Of a DNA stretch of 64,000 bases, positions 39,326 to 48,856 are shown in pieces (position 1 is the stretch's first letter; every line of letters starts with the position of its first letter). The notes beneath the pieces were generated by a model that saw nothing but the letters and a program-made list of their open reading frames with translations, did no database searches and was not told the DNA's origin. Location of the stretch: NCBI GenBank assembly GCA_900596015.1, contig UVIF01000010.1, forward strand, positions 118,504-182,503. Direction: 5' to 3'. Position numbers and translations under genes: made by a program. The DNA is from Pseudomonas viridiflava. Lineage in GTDB: Bacteria > Pseudomonadota > Gammaproteobacteria > Pseudomonadales > Pseudomonadaceae.

Positions 39326-39554
39326 GCGCAAGGTCAGTCGTCAATACGGTTTGGGGGTGAGTGGGGTGCCAGAGGGTTCGCGGCGTGGCCGGACGCGCAT
39401 ACAGTACCCCGCGAACGGCATCATCGCCCCCTGTAGCAGCGGCGCAAGCCGCGTCCGGGGTCACTGCCGTCCATCTGGATGCCCCCACGCTTAATGGTGG
39501 ACGCGCCCCCGTCACTGCTCCAGAATTTACCCACGCTCACAGGAGAACCTCTGC
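39326..39554. other. Intergenic region upstream of yaaA with a repeat copy
   Basis: Contains the second copy of the 21-base repeat (39432-39452, inverse of 20705-20725) and the yaaA ribosome site (CACAGGAGAACC). Nothing else was recognised. Confidence 0.6.
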
Positions 39555-40334
39555 ATGCTGATGGTGATATCCCCCGCCAAGACCCTCGATTTCGATACCC
39601 CTCCGGTCATCCAGCGCCACACCCAGCCTGAATTTCTCGACCATTCCCAGGTGCTGATCGAACAATTGCGCGAGCTCAGCCCTGCGCAGATCGCCGAGCT
39701 CATGCATCTCTCCGACAAGCTGGCCGGCCTCAACGCTGCACGCTTCGGCAGCTGGACACCCGACTTCACGCCCGCCAACGCCAAGCAGGCGTTGCTCGCC
39801 TTCAAGGGCGACGTCTACACCGGGCTGGACGCGACCACCTTGGACAAAGCGGGTTTCGACTACGCGCAGAAACACCTGCGCATGCTGTCGGGTCTTTACG
39901 GCCTGCTGCGGCCACTGGACCTGATGCAACCGTACCGACTGGAGATGGGGACCAAGTTGGTCAATGCCCGCGGCAAGGACCTCTATGCGTTCTGGGGCGA
40001 GCGCATCAGCCAATGGCTCAACCAGACCCTGGCCGAACAAGGCGACGACGTGCTGTTCAACCTGGCGTCTAACGAATACTTCTCGGCGGTCAAGCGCAAG
40101 GCTCTGCAGGCGCGCCTGATCACTGCCGACTTCAAGGACCTGAAGAATGGCCAGTACAAGATCATCAGTTTCTATGCCAAGAAAGCCCGCGGCATGATGG
40201 CGCGTTTCGTGATCGACGAAAAAATCCACGACCCCCTGCAGCTCAAGGGCTTCGACCGTCAGGGCTATCGCTACAGCGCCGACCAGTCGCGGCCCGACCA
40301 CCTGGTGTTCCTGCGCGATCAGCCCGACGACTGA
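39555..40334 (+). CDS. yaaA: Peroxide stress protein YaaA
   Basis: This 259-aa DUF328 protein starts [17 protein letters not shown] and contains the conserved blocks PAFYTGD-like [32 protein letters not shown] and [12 protein letters not shown]. In E. coli YaaA lowers free iron during peroxide stress and binds DNA. Length is normal. The ribosome site AGGAG precedes the ATG by eight bases. Confidence 0.96.
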   Translation: MLMVISPAKTLDFDTPPVIQRHTQPEFLDHSQVLIEQLRELSPAQIAELMHLSDKLAGLNAARFGSWTPDFTPANAKQALLAFKGDVYTGLDATTLDKAGFDYAQKHLRMLSGLYGLLRPLDLMQPYRLEMGTKLVNARGKDLYAFWGERISQWLNQTLAEQGDDVLFNLASNEYFSAVKRKALQARLITADFKDLKNGQYKIISFYAKKARGMMARFVIDEKIHDPLQLKGFDRQGYRYSADQSRPDHLVFLRDQPDD

Positions 40335-40412
40335 GCCTGTGCGGGCGTGGTTTTCACAGACACGCGAACGTTCTGTACGATACGCCCCACTTCTTCACCA
40401 AGGCTGGCAGTC

Positions 40413-40877
40413 ATGTTAATCGGCATCTTTCTGATCATTTCCTGGATCATCCTGCTGGTCCGCTATCCCTCCAAGGCCCTGCCGATCTCCGGCGCCGCCG
40501 TGTTCGCCCTGGCATTGCTCGCGCTGTGGGTCATCATGAGCGACACGCGCGAAGCCCATCGACTGGCGCGGCTGGAAATGCGCATCACCTACGATCCGCA
40601 GAGCTGTCCGGGCGATCGCCCGCTGCGCTTGAACCTGAACAACGGCAACAACGTGCCGATGCAGGAGCTGCAGTGGCAGATCGCGGCTTATGCGCCCGGC
40701 CAGACCGCCAACCTGGCGGAAAACCTCTACACCGCACCTCGCTACCGCGGCCCAGGTGAACTGCAGGCCGGTGCCGATTGGCAGGACTGCCTGCCGCTGC
40801 CGCCACTGCGCCCCGGCTATCGCCCGCAGACCCTGGAATTTCGCGCCGAACGCCTGCAGGGCAGTTTTTCCCAATAA
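40413..40877 (+). CDS. Small inner-membrane protein with periplasmic domain
   Basis: This 154-aa protein has two membrane helices (IGIFLIISWIILLVRYP and ISGAAVFALALLALWVIM) followed by a soluble domain with two Cys (DPQSCPGDRPL, DWQDCLPL), which may form a disulfide. Pseudomonas relatives are often called multidrug transporters, but two helices and this domain do not support transport. It follows yaaA by 78 bases. Function unknown. Confidence 0.8.
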   Translation: MLIGIFLIISWIILLVRYPSKALPISGAAVFALALLALWVIMSDTREAHRLARLEMRITYDPQSCPGDRPLRLNLNNGNNVPMQELQWQIAAYAPGQTANLAENLYTAPRYRGPGELQAGADWQDCLPLPPLRPGYRPQTLEFRAERLQGSFSQ

Positions 40878-40908
40878 GCACCGGTAATAGCGAACGCCTG
40901 CGCAGTGG

Positions 40909-41769
40909 TCACGGCAATGCGGGCGTGACGATCACCGTGCAGGTCGTGCCGGCTGCCAGCAGCATGCCTTCGGGCACCTCGTCCAGCTGGATGCGCACCG
41001 GCACTCGCTGCGCCAGGCGAACCCAGTTGAAGGTCGGATTGACGTCGGCCGTCAGCTCGCGGCTCTGCGGGTTGTCGCGGTCATAGATGCCGCGCGAGAT
41101 GCTGTCCACATGGCCCTTGAGGGTTTCGCCGCTCATCATCTGCAACTGCGCCGCGTCGCCGACATGCACATGGGGCAGCTTGGTTTCCTCGAAATAGCCG
41201 TAGACCCAGAACGAATGTTCGTCGACCACGGCCAGCTTCGCCTCACCCACCCGCGCATAGTCACCGACATGCACGTTGAGATTGGTGACGTAGCCATCCA
41301 CCGTGGCCAGCACGCGGGTGCGTTCCAGGTCCAGCTGCGCGGCCTCCAGGCGCGCCTGGGCCTGTTGATAGTCGGCCAGCGCCGAGGCCGCGACGTTGCC
41401 GGCGTCCTCGCGGCTCTCGCGGGAGATCACCAATTCATCCAGATCGGCACGCCGGCTGGCATTGACCTTGCGCATGTCCCAGGCGGCCTTGCGCGACGCC
41501 ACCAGCGCCTGCGCCTGCTTGACCGCCAGGCGATAGTGCGACGGGTCGATCTGCAACAGCACGTCGCCCTTGCGCACGCGCTGGTTGTCGCGCACCGGCA
41601 CCGCCGTGACGTAACCCGACACATCGGCGGCGACATTGATGATGTCGGCGCGCACGCGCCCGTCACGGGTCCACGGCGTCTGCATGTAATGCACCCACAA
41701 CTGGCGACCGATGAAGATCGCCAGCGCCAGCACCAGCAGGGTCGCCAACAGGCTGAAAAACTTTTTCAT
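40909..41769 (-). CDS. HlyD-family membrane fusion protein (AaeA-like)
   Basis: This 286-aa periplasmic adaptor has an N-terminal anchor (FFSLLATLLVLALAIFIG), a lipoyl half (SGYVTAVPVRDNQRVRKGDVLLQIDP), a short helical hairpin and the second lipoyl half (TVDGYVTNLNVHVGDYARVG), then a beta barrel. It belongs with the FUSC-type transporter upstream to form an AaeAB-like pump for aromatic acids or similar compounds. The ATG at MKKFFSLL fits; an upstream ATG adds five residues. Confidence 0.93.
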   Translation of the reverse strand: MKKFFSLLATLLVLALAIFIGRQLWVHYMQTPWTRDGRVRADIINVAADVSGYVTAVPVRDNQRVRKGDVLLQIDPSHYRLAVKQAQALVASRKAAWDMRKVNASRRADLDELVISRESREDAGNVAASALADYQQAQARLEAAQLDLERTRVLATVDGYVTNLNVHVGDYARVGEAKLAVVDEHSFWVYGYFEETKLPHVHVGDAAQLQMMSGETLKGHVDSISRGIYDRDNPQSRELTADVNPTFNWVRLAQRVPVRIQLDEVPEGMLLAAGTTCTVIVTPALP

Positions 41770-41780
41770 TGCGCAGGGTC

Positions 41781-41981
41781 TCAACGGTAGACAGACAGCG
41801 CTATAGCGCCGAACAGACAGACGAACAGGCTCAGGCGCAACAGCGCCGGGTGCCAGAAGAATCGGTACACATCCAGGCTGGCAAACAGCCGGTCGAAGGC
41901 CCAGGCCAACCCGGCGGCGAGCACGAACAACAGGGTCATGGTCGGCATGTACAGGCCATGGAAAGCGATTTCACGGGGCAT
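41781..41981 (-). CDS. DUF1656 small membrane protein (AaeX-like)
   Basis: This 66-aa protein has two membrane helices (MTLLFVLAAGLAWAFDRL and LLRLSLFVCLFGAIALSVY) and the conserved start PREIAFHGLYMPT of DUF1656. It overlaps the end of the FUSC gene by 11 bases and precedes the adaptor gene, the order seen in aaeXAB-type operons. The role is unknown. Confidence 0.93.
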   Translation of the reverse strand: MPREIAFHGLYMPTMTLLFVLAAGLAWAFDRLFASLDVYRFFWHPALLRLSLFVCLFGAIALSVYR

Positions 41982-44136
41982 ACCTGGTTCCTCGGAAGGC
42001 CAGTTCGGCGAGCGGCGATTGCGGGTCCAGCAACGAACTGCGGATGAAGTGCAGGTAGCTCTGCACTCGGCGCAGCGCCGAGGTATCGAAATGTCGGGCG
42101 AAGGGCTCGTCTGTGTTCCTGACCAGGTGAATGGACTGCTCCACGGCCGCCAACGCGCGCTGGAGGTTGCCCGCCTGGGGCTGGATGAACAGGCGCATCA
42201 GCGCACGCCCCAGCGCCCGGATCGACTGGCGCCACGGCTGCCACGAGGCATAGGCCGGGTGCACCGGCAAGCGCTCCTGCTCACGGCGTAGTTCGATGAT
42301 GGCGTGCCCCACCTCCATCACCACGAACATCCAGCGCAGCAGGTTGCGCTGCACCTGGGGCTGCCCGGCCGCCAGGCCATAGGCCTGATGCAGCAGGTCG
42401 CGGGTGCGACTCTCGAATGCCGAGCCCAGCCCGCGTGGCTTGCCGCTGATGGCGAACACCACCAGGGCGCGCAGGTCCTGCTCCAGGCGCTGCCACATCC
42501 AGCGACTGTTGGGCGGCAGGATGACCGCACCGGCGGCAGCGCAGAACAGCATCCCCAGGACCATGCCAATGTAGTCGTTGATGAACGCATACGGATCGTA
42601 CTGCGTGAGGTTGCCGGGCACCGAGCCCATGGAAAAGAAGATCAGCAGGCCCAGTCCGTAGCCAACGAAGCGAGGTCGAGAGGCAAGGAAGGCGCCCAGC
42701 GTCAGCACCGGCGCGAGGGTCAGGCACAGCAGCGCGAAGCCGTCGATCCACGGCAGCACGAAAAAGGTCGTGTAGAAGCCGACCAGCGCCCCGAGCAATG
42801 TGCCGCAGGCCATCTGGAACGACATCCGCCGCGGGTTCGGCGACGCCGCCGACAGGCCCACAGTGGCTGCAGCCACCAGGGTCATGGTCGCGCCGCTGGG
42901 CCAGGCCGTCGCTATCCAATAGCCGCCCAGCAGCAGCAGCACCAGCGCGCCGCGAATACCGGCGGCGGCACTGGCCAGCCAGTTGGTCTGTGCACGGTAG
43001 GGCTCGTCCCAGCGCTCGCGAGCATGCCGATGCTCGGCCAGCGAGGCATGGGTCAGGGCATAGTCGTGCAGTTCTTCGACGAAGCGATAGAGCAACTCGA
43101 ATGCGGTATGCAAATCCAGCAGGTCGTCATCGTCCGGAGCGCTGTGTTCGAACAGCTCGCGCAGGCTGCGCACCTGCGCCGGCAGCGCGTCTTTGTACCG
43201 CGCCATGCGCCGAGCCAGGCGCGCTGCATCGGCATCGGTCAAGGCCTGCCCGGCAAAATCGTCCAGCACGTGCGTCAATGTCTGCAAAGCCGGTTCGATG
43301 GCCATTGCCACCCCGCGATGACCGCGCGCACGGATACGCTCGAGCAACTGATGCAATGCATTGAAGCGGGTGGTCACCGTCATGAATTCGCTGTTCAGCC
43401 GGCTGACCCGACCATTGCGCCGGCGCATGTGCGGGTCTTCGAAGGCGGTCACACTGCGCAGGCTTTCCAGGCCCACCGCCTCGGCGATGAAGCGCACGTT
43501 GTCGGCTTCGAACTGCTCCGCTGTGCTGTCGCCTCGCAGACCGTCGGTGACGAAACGGGCGAAGATACCAAAGCGCTGATACAAGGCGTTGCGCATCGAA
43601 GCGCTGGACGACTGCGGAAAGATCGCCGCGCTGACCGCCGTCGCCACGAGAATGCCCAGGGCAATCTCCAGCACGCGCCAGACCGCCGCCATGAAGGCGC
43701 CGTCCGGATGGGCCAGGGCTGGCAGACCGACCATGGCCGCGGTATAGCCGGCCAAGACGAAGCCATAGGCGCGGAAGTTGCGGCAGCGCATTGCGCCGGT
43801 CGAGCAGATGCCGACCCACAACGCCAGGCCGGGCAGGAACAGTTCGGTGTTCTGCGCGAACAGGGCGATCAACACCACCGTCACGGCCGACCCCACCAGG
43901 GTGCCGAGCAGTCGATAGAAGCTTTTCGCAAAGACATGGCCGCTCTGCAACTGCATGACGATGAACACGGTGATCATCGCCGTACGCGGTTGCGGCAACT
44001 CCAGGCGCATCGCCAGCCACAGCGTGGCAAATGCGGCCAGCAGCACCTTGAAGATGTAGATCCAGGTAACGCCGTCGCTGCGTGCCCACTCGAAAAAACC
44101 ACGGCGCCATTGCAGGCTGCCCAGCCAGGTGATCAT
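41971..44136 (-). CDS. FUSC-family efflux transporter (AaeB-like)
   Basis: This 721-aa inner-membrane protein has two blocks of membrane helices, at residues about 25-190 (VLLAAFATLWLAMRLELPQP, TAMITVFIVMQLQSGHV) and about 390-540 (LVLLLLGGYWIATAWPSGAT, PVLTLGAFLASRPRFVGYG), with a soluble helical domain between. This is the FUSC/AaeB layout for proton-driven export of aromatic carboxylates. Its ATG overlaps the stop of the outer-membrane gene (ATGA). It forms a complete pump with the adjacent adaptor and outer-membrane factor. Confidence 0.94.
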   Translation of the reverse strand: MITWLGSLQWRRGFFEWARSDGVTWIYIFKVLLAAFATLWLAMRLELPQPRTAMITVFIVMQLQSGHVFAKSFYRLLGTLVGSAVTVVLIALFAQNTELFLPGLALWVGICSTGAMRCRNFRAYGFVLAGYTAAMVGLPALAHPDGAFMAAVWRVLEIALGILVATAVSAAIFPQSSSASMRNALYQRFGIFARFVTDGLRGDSTAEQFEADNVRFIAEAVGLESLRSVTAFEDPHMRRRNGRVSRLNSEFMTVTTRFNALHQLLERIRARGHRGVAMAIEPALQTLTHVLDDFAGQALTDADAARLARRMARYKDALPAQVRSLRELFEHSAPDDDDLLDLHTAFELLYRFVEELHDYALTHASLAEHRHARERWDEPYRAQTNWLASAAAGIRGALVLLLLGGYWIATAWPSGATMTLVAAATVGLSAASPNPRRMSFQMACGTLLGALVGFYTTFFVLPWIDGFALLCLTLAPVLTLGAFLASRPRFVGYGLGLLIFFSMGSVPGNLTQYDPYAFINDYIGMVLGMLFCAAAGAVILPPNSRWMWQRLEQDLRALVVFAISGKPRGLGSAFESRTRDLLHQAYGLAAGQPQVQRNLLRWMFVVMEVGHAIIELRREQERLPVHPAYASWQPWRQSIRALGRALMRLFIQPQAGNLQRALAAVEQSIHLVRNTDEPFARHFDTSALRRVQSYLHFIRSSLLDPQSPLAELAFRGTRYAP

Positions 44137-45635
44137 CGATCGATCACCGCCAATGGTTTGGGTGCGTGCAGACGTTCGGCATCAGGGGCGTCGGCACCCG
44201 CCCCCAGGCCGCCGCCCAGGGCGGTGACCAACTGCGCATGCACCGCCAGGCGCGCAGCCTGCACCTGTTGCTCGACCTGCTGCTGGCGCAACAGCAGGGT
44301 CTGTGCATCGAGCACTTCCAGGTAGCCGGTCAGACCGCGCTGGTAGGCGATCAGGGCGATGTCGTAGCTCATGCGCGCCGACGCCACCGATTGCTCGGCG
44401 AAGGCCTGTTGCTTGTCCATGGAGGCGCGGCGGATCAGTTGGTCGGAGATCTGCTTGAGCGCCTCCACCAGCGTCTGGTTATAGCGCGCCACGGCCAGGT
44501 CGTAGCCGGCCGATGCATCGGCCAACTGGGCACGCAGCCGACCGCCATCGAAGATCGGCAGGCTCAATGCGGGGCCGGCGTTGTAGCTCAGCTTGCGCCC
44601 GGCGAGGAACTCCAGCATGCCGCCGCCCGTGGCCAGGTAGCTCAGGCTGCCGACCAGATCGACATTGGGATAGAAGCCGGCATGGGCCACCTCGATACCC
44701 CGTGCGTTTGCCGCCACGGCCCAGCGGCTGGCGACCACATCCGGGCGCTGCCCCAGCAACTGCGCGGGCAGCACCGAGGGCAACCCAAGCGGCGCTTGCA
44801 GCGACAAGCTTGGACGCGTGAGTTGGCTGCCCTGCCCCGGCCCCTTGCCCGCCAGGGCGGCCAGTTGGTTGTGTGCCAGGGCGATCTGTTCATCCAGGGC
44901 GTCGATCTGCCGATGGGTTTCCGGCAGCAGGGTCTCGGCCTGGCTGACTTCCAGATGGGTGCCGATGCCGGCGCGCAGACGCCGCTGCGCCAGTGCCAGG
45001 ATCTGCTCTTGCTGGGTCAGTGTGCTGTGCACGATGTCACGCTGGGCATAGTGCAATGAGAGCTGGATGTACGCCTGCACCACGTTGCTCGCAAGTTCCA
45101 GCTGGGCCTGCCGCGCCTGAGCGACGCTCATGTGCGCCAGGTCGACGGCGCGCTCGCTGGCATTGCGCTCACGGCCCCACAGGTCCAGCGCATAGGTAAA
45201 ACCCAGCCCGGCGTCGTTGTCCCACGTGGTCTGCCCGGACAGGTCGCCGGGACCATAGAAGGGGTCGGCAGGCCAGTCGTGGCGATGCAAACGAGCGCTG
45301 GCATCGATGTGCACGGATTCAGCGGACTCCGCCAGCCCCGCCATGGCCTTGGCCTGGCGCACCCGGGCGGCCGCCGTGGCCATGCTCGGGCTGCCCAGCA
45401 AGGCGAGGCTCACCCAGGCATCGAGCTGCTTGTCGCCATATGCGTGCCACCATTGGGTCTGCGGCCATTGCGCGTCCTGGACGGCGGTTTGAATGGCGGC
45501 GTCGGTGGCCAGCGCATCGGCCGACAACGCTTCGTCCCGAGGGGCGATGCCGGCAGTGCCGATGCAGCCGGTCAAGGCCAGGGTCAACGTCCAGACACTG
45601 AGGGTTTTCAACTCGTCGATGAGGCGGCGCGGCAC
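44133..45635 (-). CDS. RND/FUSC-type efflux outer-membrane factor (NodT/OprM family)
   Basis: This 500-aa TolC-like lipoprotein has a lipobox (LTLALTGC) and two OEP domains with internally repeated coiled-coil regions (ARVRQAKAMAGLAESAESVH; VVQAYIQLSLHYAQRDIVHS; GQRPDVVASRWAVAAN). It starts at a GTG (MPRRLIDELKTLSVW); no ATG fits better. It is the first gene of the operon 45635-40909, followed by the FUSC, DUF1656 and HlyD genes. A LysR gene diverges from it. Confidence 0.93.
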   Translation of the reverse strand: MPRRLIDELKTLSVWTLTLALTGCIGTAGIAPRDEALSADALATDAAIQTAVQDAQWPQTQWWHAYGDKQLDAWVSLALLGSPSMATAAARVRQAKAMAGLAESAESVHIDASARLHRHDWPADPFYGPGDLSGQTTWDNDAGLGFTYALDLWGRERNASERAVDLAHMSVAQARQAQLELASNVVQAYIQLSLHYAQRDIVHSTLTQQEQILALAQRRLRAGIGTHLEVSQAETLLPETHRQIDALDEQIALAHNQLAALAGKGPGQGSQLTRPSLSLQAPLGLPSVLPAQLLGQRPDVVASRWAVAANARGIEVAHAGFYPNVDLVGSLSYLATGGGMLEFLAGRKLSYNAGPALSLPIFDGGRLRAQLADASAGYDLAVARYNQTLVEALKQISDQLIRRASMDKQQAFAEQSVASARMSYDIALIAYQRGLTGYLEVLDAQTLLLRQQQVEQQVQAARLAVHAQLVTALGGGLGAGADAPDAERLHAPKPLAVIDR

Positions 45636-45812
45636 TGCGGCGATTTCCGGGAGGGGTAGAACTGCGGAGGGGTCTGGGCCGGCATTCTAGAGCCGCTGCG
45701 TAGCGCCGATAAGCTGGATTTCCTGCGATTCTTTGTTACCGAACCGGTGATAATCCTTCTGTATAATTGTGGCTTCATGCGACAATTTGTCCGTCGAACC
45801 AGAGACCGAATC

Positions 45813-46760
45813 ATGGACACCTTGCAAAACATGCGTGCGTTCACCTGTGTGGCCGAAGCCGGCAGTTTCACTGCCGCCGCCGCACAACTTGACACCACCA
45901 CCGCCAACGTCTCGCGCGCGGTGTCCAACCTCGAAGCCCACCTGCAGACGCGGCTGCTCAACCGCACCACCCGACGCATTGCCCTGACCGAGGCCGGCAA
46001 ACGTTACCTGGTGCGCTGCGAGCAGATCCTCACCTATGTGGCGGAAGCCGAGGCCGAAGCCAGCGACGCCCACGCGCGGCCTTCGGGGCAGTTGAAGGTG
46101 CACACCATGACCGGCATCGGCCAGCACTTCGTGATCGACGCCATCGCCCGCTACCGGCGTACCCATCCGGACGTGACCTTCGACCTGACCCTGGCCAACC
46201 GGGTCCCGGACCTGCTCGACGAAGGCTATGACGTGTCCATCGTTCTGGCCAGCGAGCTGCCCGATTCGGGCTTCGTGTCGCAACGCCTGGGCATCACCTA
46301 CAGCATCGTCTGCGCCTCCCCCGACTACGTGAAGGCGCACGGCTCGGCGCGCACCCCCGGCGACCTGCGCGACCATGCCTGCCTGCGCCTGGTCAGCCCG
46401 GTGGTGCAACTGGAAAAATGGCTGTTCCAGGGCCCCGATGGCCAGGAGATGGTCAACATCAGCAACGCGCCGTTCCAGGTAAACTCGGCCGACGCCATGA
46501 AGACCGCCATCAGCAGTGGCATGGGCGTGGGCGTGCTGCCCATCTACGCGGCCATCGACGGCCTGCGCAACGGCACGCTGGTACGCATGCTGCCCGAGTA
46601 CCGCCTGCAGGAGTTGAACCTGTACGCCATCTACCCGTCCCGTCAGTACCTGGATGCGAAGATCAAGACCTGGGTGGAATACCTGCGCGGTTCGCTGCCC
46701 GACATTCTGGCGGCGCACGACGCCGACCTGCAGACCTTCGACCTGCAGATCGCCAACTGA
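45813..46760 (+). CDS. LysR-family transcriptional regulator
   Basis: This 315-aa protein has an N-terminal winged HTH (FTCVAEAGSFTAAAAQLDTT, then TANVSRAVSNLEAHLQTRLL) and a C-terminal substrate-binding domain. It is divergent from the efflux operon with a 177-base gap that should hold its operator, so it very likely controls the pump. The start at MDTLQNMRAF is the usual one for the family; longer upstream frames run into the promoter. Confidence 0.94.
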   Translation: MDTLQNMRAFTCVAEAGSFTAAAAQLDTTTANVSRAVSNLEAHLQTRLLNRTTRRIALTEAGKRYLVRCEQILTYVAEAEAEASDAHARPSGQLKVHTMTGIGQHFVIDAIARYRRTHPDVTFDLTLANRVPDLLDEGYDVSIVLASELPDSGFVSQRLGITYSIVCASPDYVKAHGSARTPGDLRDHACLRLVSPVVQLEKWLFQGPDGQEMVNISNAPFQVNSADAMKTAISSGMGVGVLPIYAAIDGLRNGTLVRMLPEYRLQELNLYAIYPSRQYLDAKIKTWVEYLRGSLPDILAAHDADLQTFDLQIAN

Positions 46761-46829
46761 GGCGGGATTGTTTCTGCTCGAGCGGGAATGTTAGCGTGCT
46801 CTCATTCCCTCCCGACGAGCACACGCCCA

Positions 46830-47804
46830 ATGAAAAAAACCGTCCTCGCGTTCAGCCGTATCACCCCTGCCATGGTCGAGCGGCTCGAAGCGCATTTCGA
46901 CGTCATCGTGCCCAACCCCAAGGCAGGTGACATCGCCACCCAGTTCAACGAGGCCCTGCCCAAGGCCCACGGCCTGATCGGCGCCGGACGGCCGTTGGGC
47001 CGCAAGCAACTGGGCGACGCCGCCAACCTGGAGGTGGTTTCCAGCGTATCGGTGGGCTACGACAACTACGACGTCAGCTACCTCGACGAGCGCGGCATCA
47101 TGCTCACCAACACCCCTGACGTCCTGACCCAAAGTACCGCGGACCTGGCCTTCGCACTGATCATGAGCAGTGCCCGGCGCGTGGCCGAACTCGACGCCTG
47201 GACCAAGGCCGGCAACTGGAAAGCCAGCGTCGGTCCCGACCAGTTCGGCACCGATGTATACGGCAAGACGCTGGGCATCGTTGGCCTGGGCAATATCGGT
47301 GCGGCCGTGGCACGCCGCGGTCGGCTGGGCTTCGACATGCCCATCCTGTACAGCGGCAACAACCGCAAGCCTGAACTGGAGCAGGAATTGGGTGCGCAGT
47401 TTCGTAGCCTGGAGCAACTGCTGGCGGAGGCGGATTTCGTCTGCCTGGTGGTGCCGCTCAGCGACAAGACACGCCACATGATCGGCACCGCAGAGCTGGC
47501 GCAAATGAAGAAGAGCGCCATTCTGGTCAATATCTCGCGCGGGCCGGTGGTCGATGAAGCGGCGCTGGTGCAGGCGCTGCGCGACGGCACCTTGCGCGGC
47601 GCCGGCCTGGATGTCTACGAGAAGGAGCCGCTGGCCGAATCGCCATTGTTCCAACTCGGCAACGTCGTGACGTTGCCGCACATCGGCTCGGCCACAGCGC
47701 AGACCCGCGATGCCATGGCTTATCGCGCCATCGACAACCTGACGGCGGCGCTGCTCGGCAAACGCCCTCAGGATCTGGTCAACCCGCAGGCGTTCAAGGG
47801 CTAG
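46830..47804 (+). CDS. 2-hydroxyacid dehydrogenase (glyoxylate/2-ketogluconate reductase type)
   Basis: This 324-aa NAD(P)-dependent dehydrogenase has the GxGxxG nucleotide loop (LGIVGLGNIGAAVARRG), the catalytic Arg in VNISRGPVVDEAAL, Glu in DVYEKEPLAESPL and His in TLPHIGSATAQTR. It resembles GhrB and TkrA of Pseudomonas; which 2-oxo acid it reduces cannot be told. It ends 11 bases inside the convergent EamA gene. Confidence 0.93.
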   Translation: MKKTVLAFSRITPAMVERLEAHFDVIVPNPKAGDIATQFNEALPKAHGLIGAGRPLGRKQLGDAANLEVVSSVSVGYDNYDVSYLDERGIMLTNTPDVLTQSTADLAFALIMSSARRVAELDAWTKAGNWKASVGPDQFGTDVYGKTLGIVGLGNIGAAVARRGRLGFDMPILYSGNNRKPELEQELGAQFRSLEQLLAEADFVCLVVPLSDKTRHMIGTAELAQMKKSAILVNISRGPVVDEAALVQALRDGTLRGAGLDVYEKEPLAESPLFQLGNVVTLPHIGSATAQTRDAMAYRAIDNLTAALLGKRPQDLVNPQAFKG

Positions 47805-48744
47805 GGCGAACCAGCGCCGTGCCACCCGGCACCGGCAGCGCCCCCGGCGACCCGGTCGAGGGGAGCGCTGCCGACCTGGCGCCCTTGCGAAACACCAGCA
47901 CGTTGCCGAGCATCACCAGTACCAGCCCGCCCAGGGCCGGTGCGGTCCATTGGTACCCTTCGGCATACGCCGAGACATTCAACGCCACCACCGGGAACAG
48001 CACCGTGCAGTAAGCGGCGCGCTCGGGGCCCATGCGACCCACCAGGGTCAGGTAGGCGGTGAAGCCGATCACCGAGCCGGGTATCACCAGGTACAGCAGC
48101 GAGCCGACGTAGCGCACGCTCCAGTCCATGCTGAACGGCGTGCCGCGCAGCAGGCAGTAAGCACTCAACAGCAGGGCCCCGTAGAGCATGCCCCAGGCAT
48201 TGGTGGTCAGCGGCCTCAGCCCGGCTTTCTGCTGGACGCTGGAGAGCATGTTGCCCGCCGAGAAACACAAGGTGCCCAGCAGCGCGAGGCCCAGGCCGAG
48301 CAGGGTTTGCGGGCTGGCATCATGGCCGGCCAGCTCCGGCCAGAACAGCAGGCCCAGGCCAAGCAGACCCAGACCACCCGCGCCGATCACGCTGGCCGTG
48401 ATCCGTTGCCCCAGAAAGATCCGCGCGTTGAGTGCATTCCACAAGGTTGCCGTGGAAAACACCACGGCGATCAACCCGGTCGGCAGCCACTGGCTGGCGG
48501 TGAGGAAACACATGAAATTCACGCAGAACAGGCACAGCCCCTGAGCCAGGCAGATAAAGTGACCGCGCCGTCCCATGGCCTGCAGTCGCCGGGTGGCCAG
48601 CAGGATCACGAACAGCACCAGCGCGGCGAGGCCGAACCGGTAGACGATCGACACGGGAATCTCGACCACGCCCAGTTGCAGCTTGAGGGCGATCCAGGTC
48701 GTTCCCCAGATCAGTACGGTGAGCAGATACAGCGATAGGTTCAT
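47794..48744 (-). CDS. EamA/DMT-family transporter
   Basis: This 316-aa protein has ten predicted membrane helices in two EamA repeats (YLLTVLIWGTTWIALKL at the start; LLGLGLALLGTLCFSAGNML at the start of the second half). The family exports small metabolites such as amino acids. The ATG at MNLSLYLLTVLIWGTTW is chosen because the first helix begins there. It is divergent from an AraC regulator gene, which may control it. Confidence 0.93.
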   Translation of the reverse strand: MNLSLYLLTVLIWGTTWIALKLQLGVVEIPVSIVYRFGLAALVLFVILLATRRLQAMGRRGHFICLAQGLCLFCVNFMCFLTASQWLPTGLIAVVFSTATLWNALNARIFLGQRITASVIGAGGLGLLGLGLLFWPELAGHDASPQTLLGLGLALLGTLCFSAGNMLSSVQQKAGLRPLTTNAWGMLYGALLLSAYCLLRGTPFSMDWSVRYVGSLLYLVIPGSVIGFTAYLTLVGRMGPERAAYCTVLFPVVALNVSAYAEGYQWTAPALGGLVLVMLGNVLVFRKGARSAALPSTGSPGALPVPGGTALVRPSP

Positions 48745-48856
48745 GACAAGGCCTCCGGGGTCAGGGGCCCATTGTCCGAGCGGCGGCCGATCCCGGCTTG
48801 CACAAACTTGCGCTTTTTCCGCCGCTGCACTGGCAGCTTTCCCGCGACGCAGTACC

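Noticed and set aside
40413..40877. Multidrug transporter label often used for this protein
   Set aside because: Only two membrane helices and a soluble domain; no transporter fold is visible.
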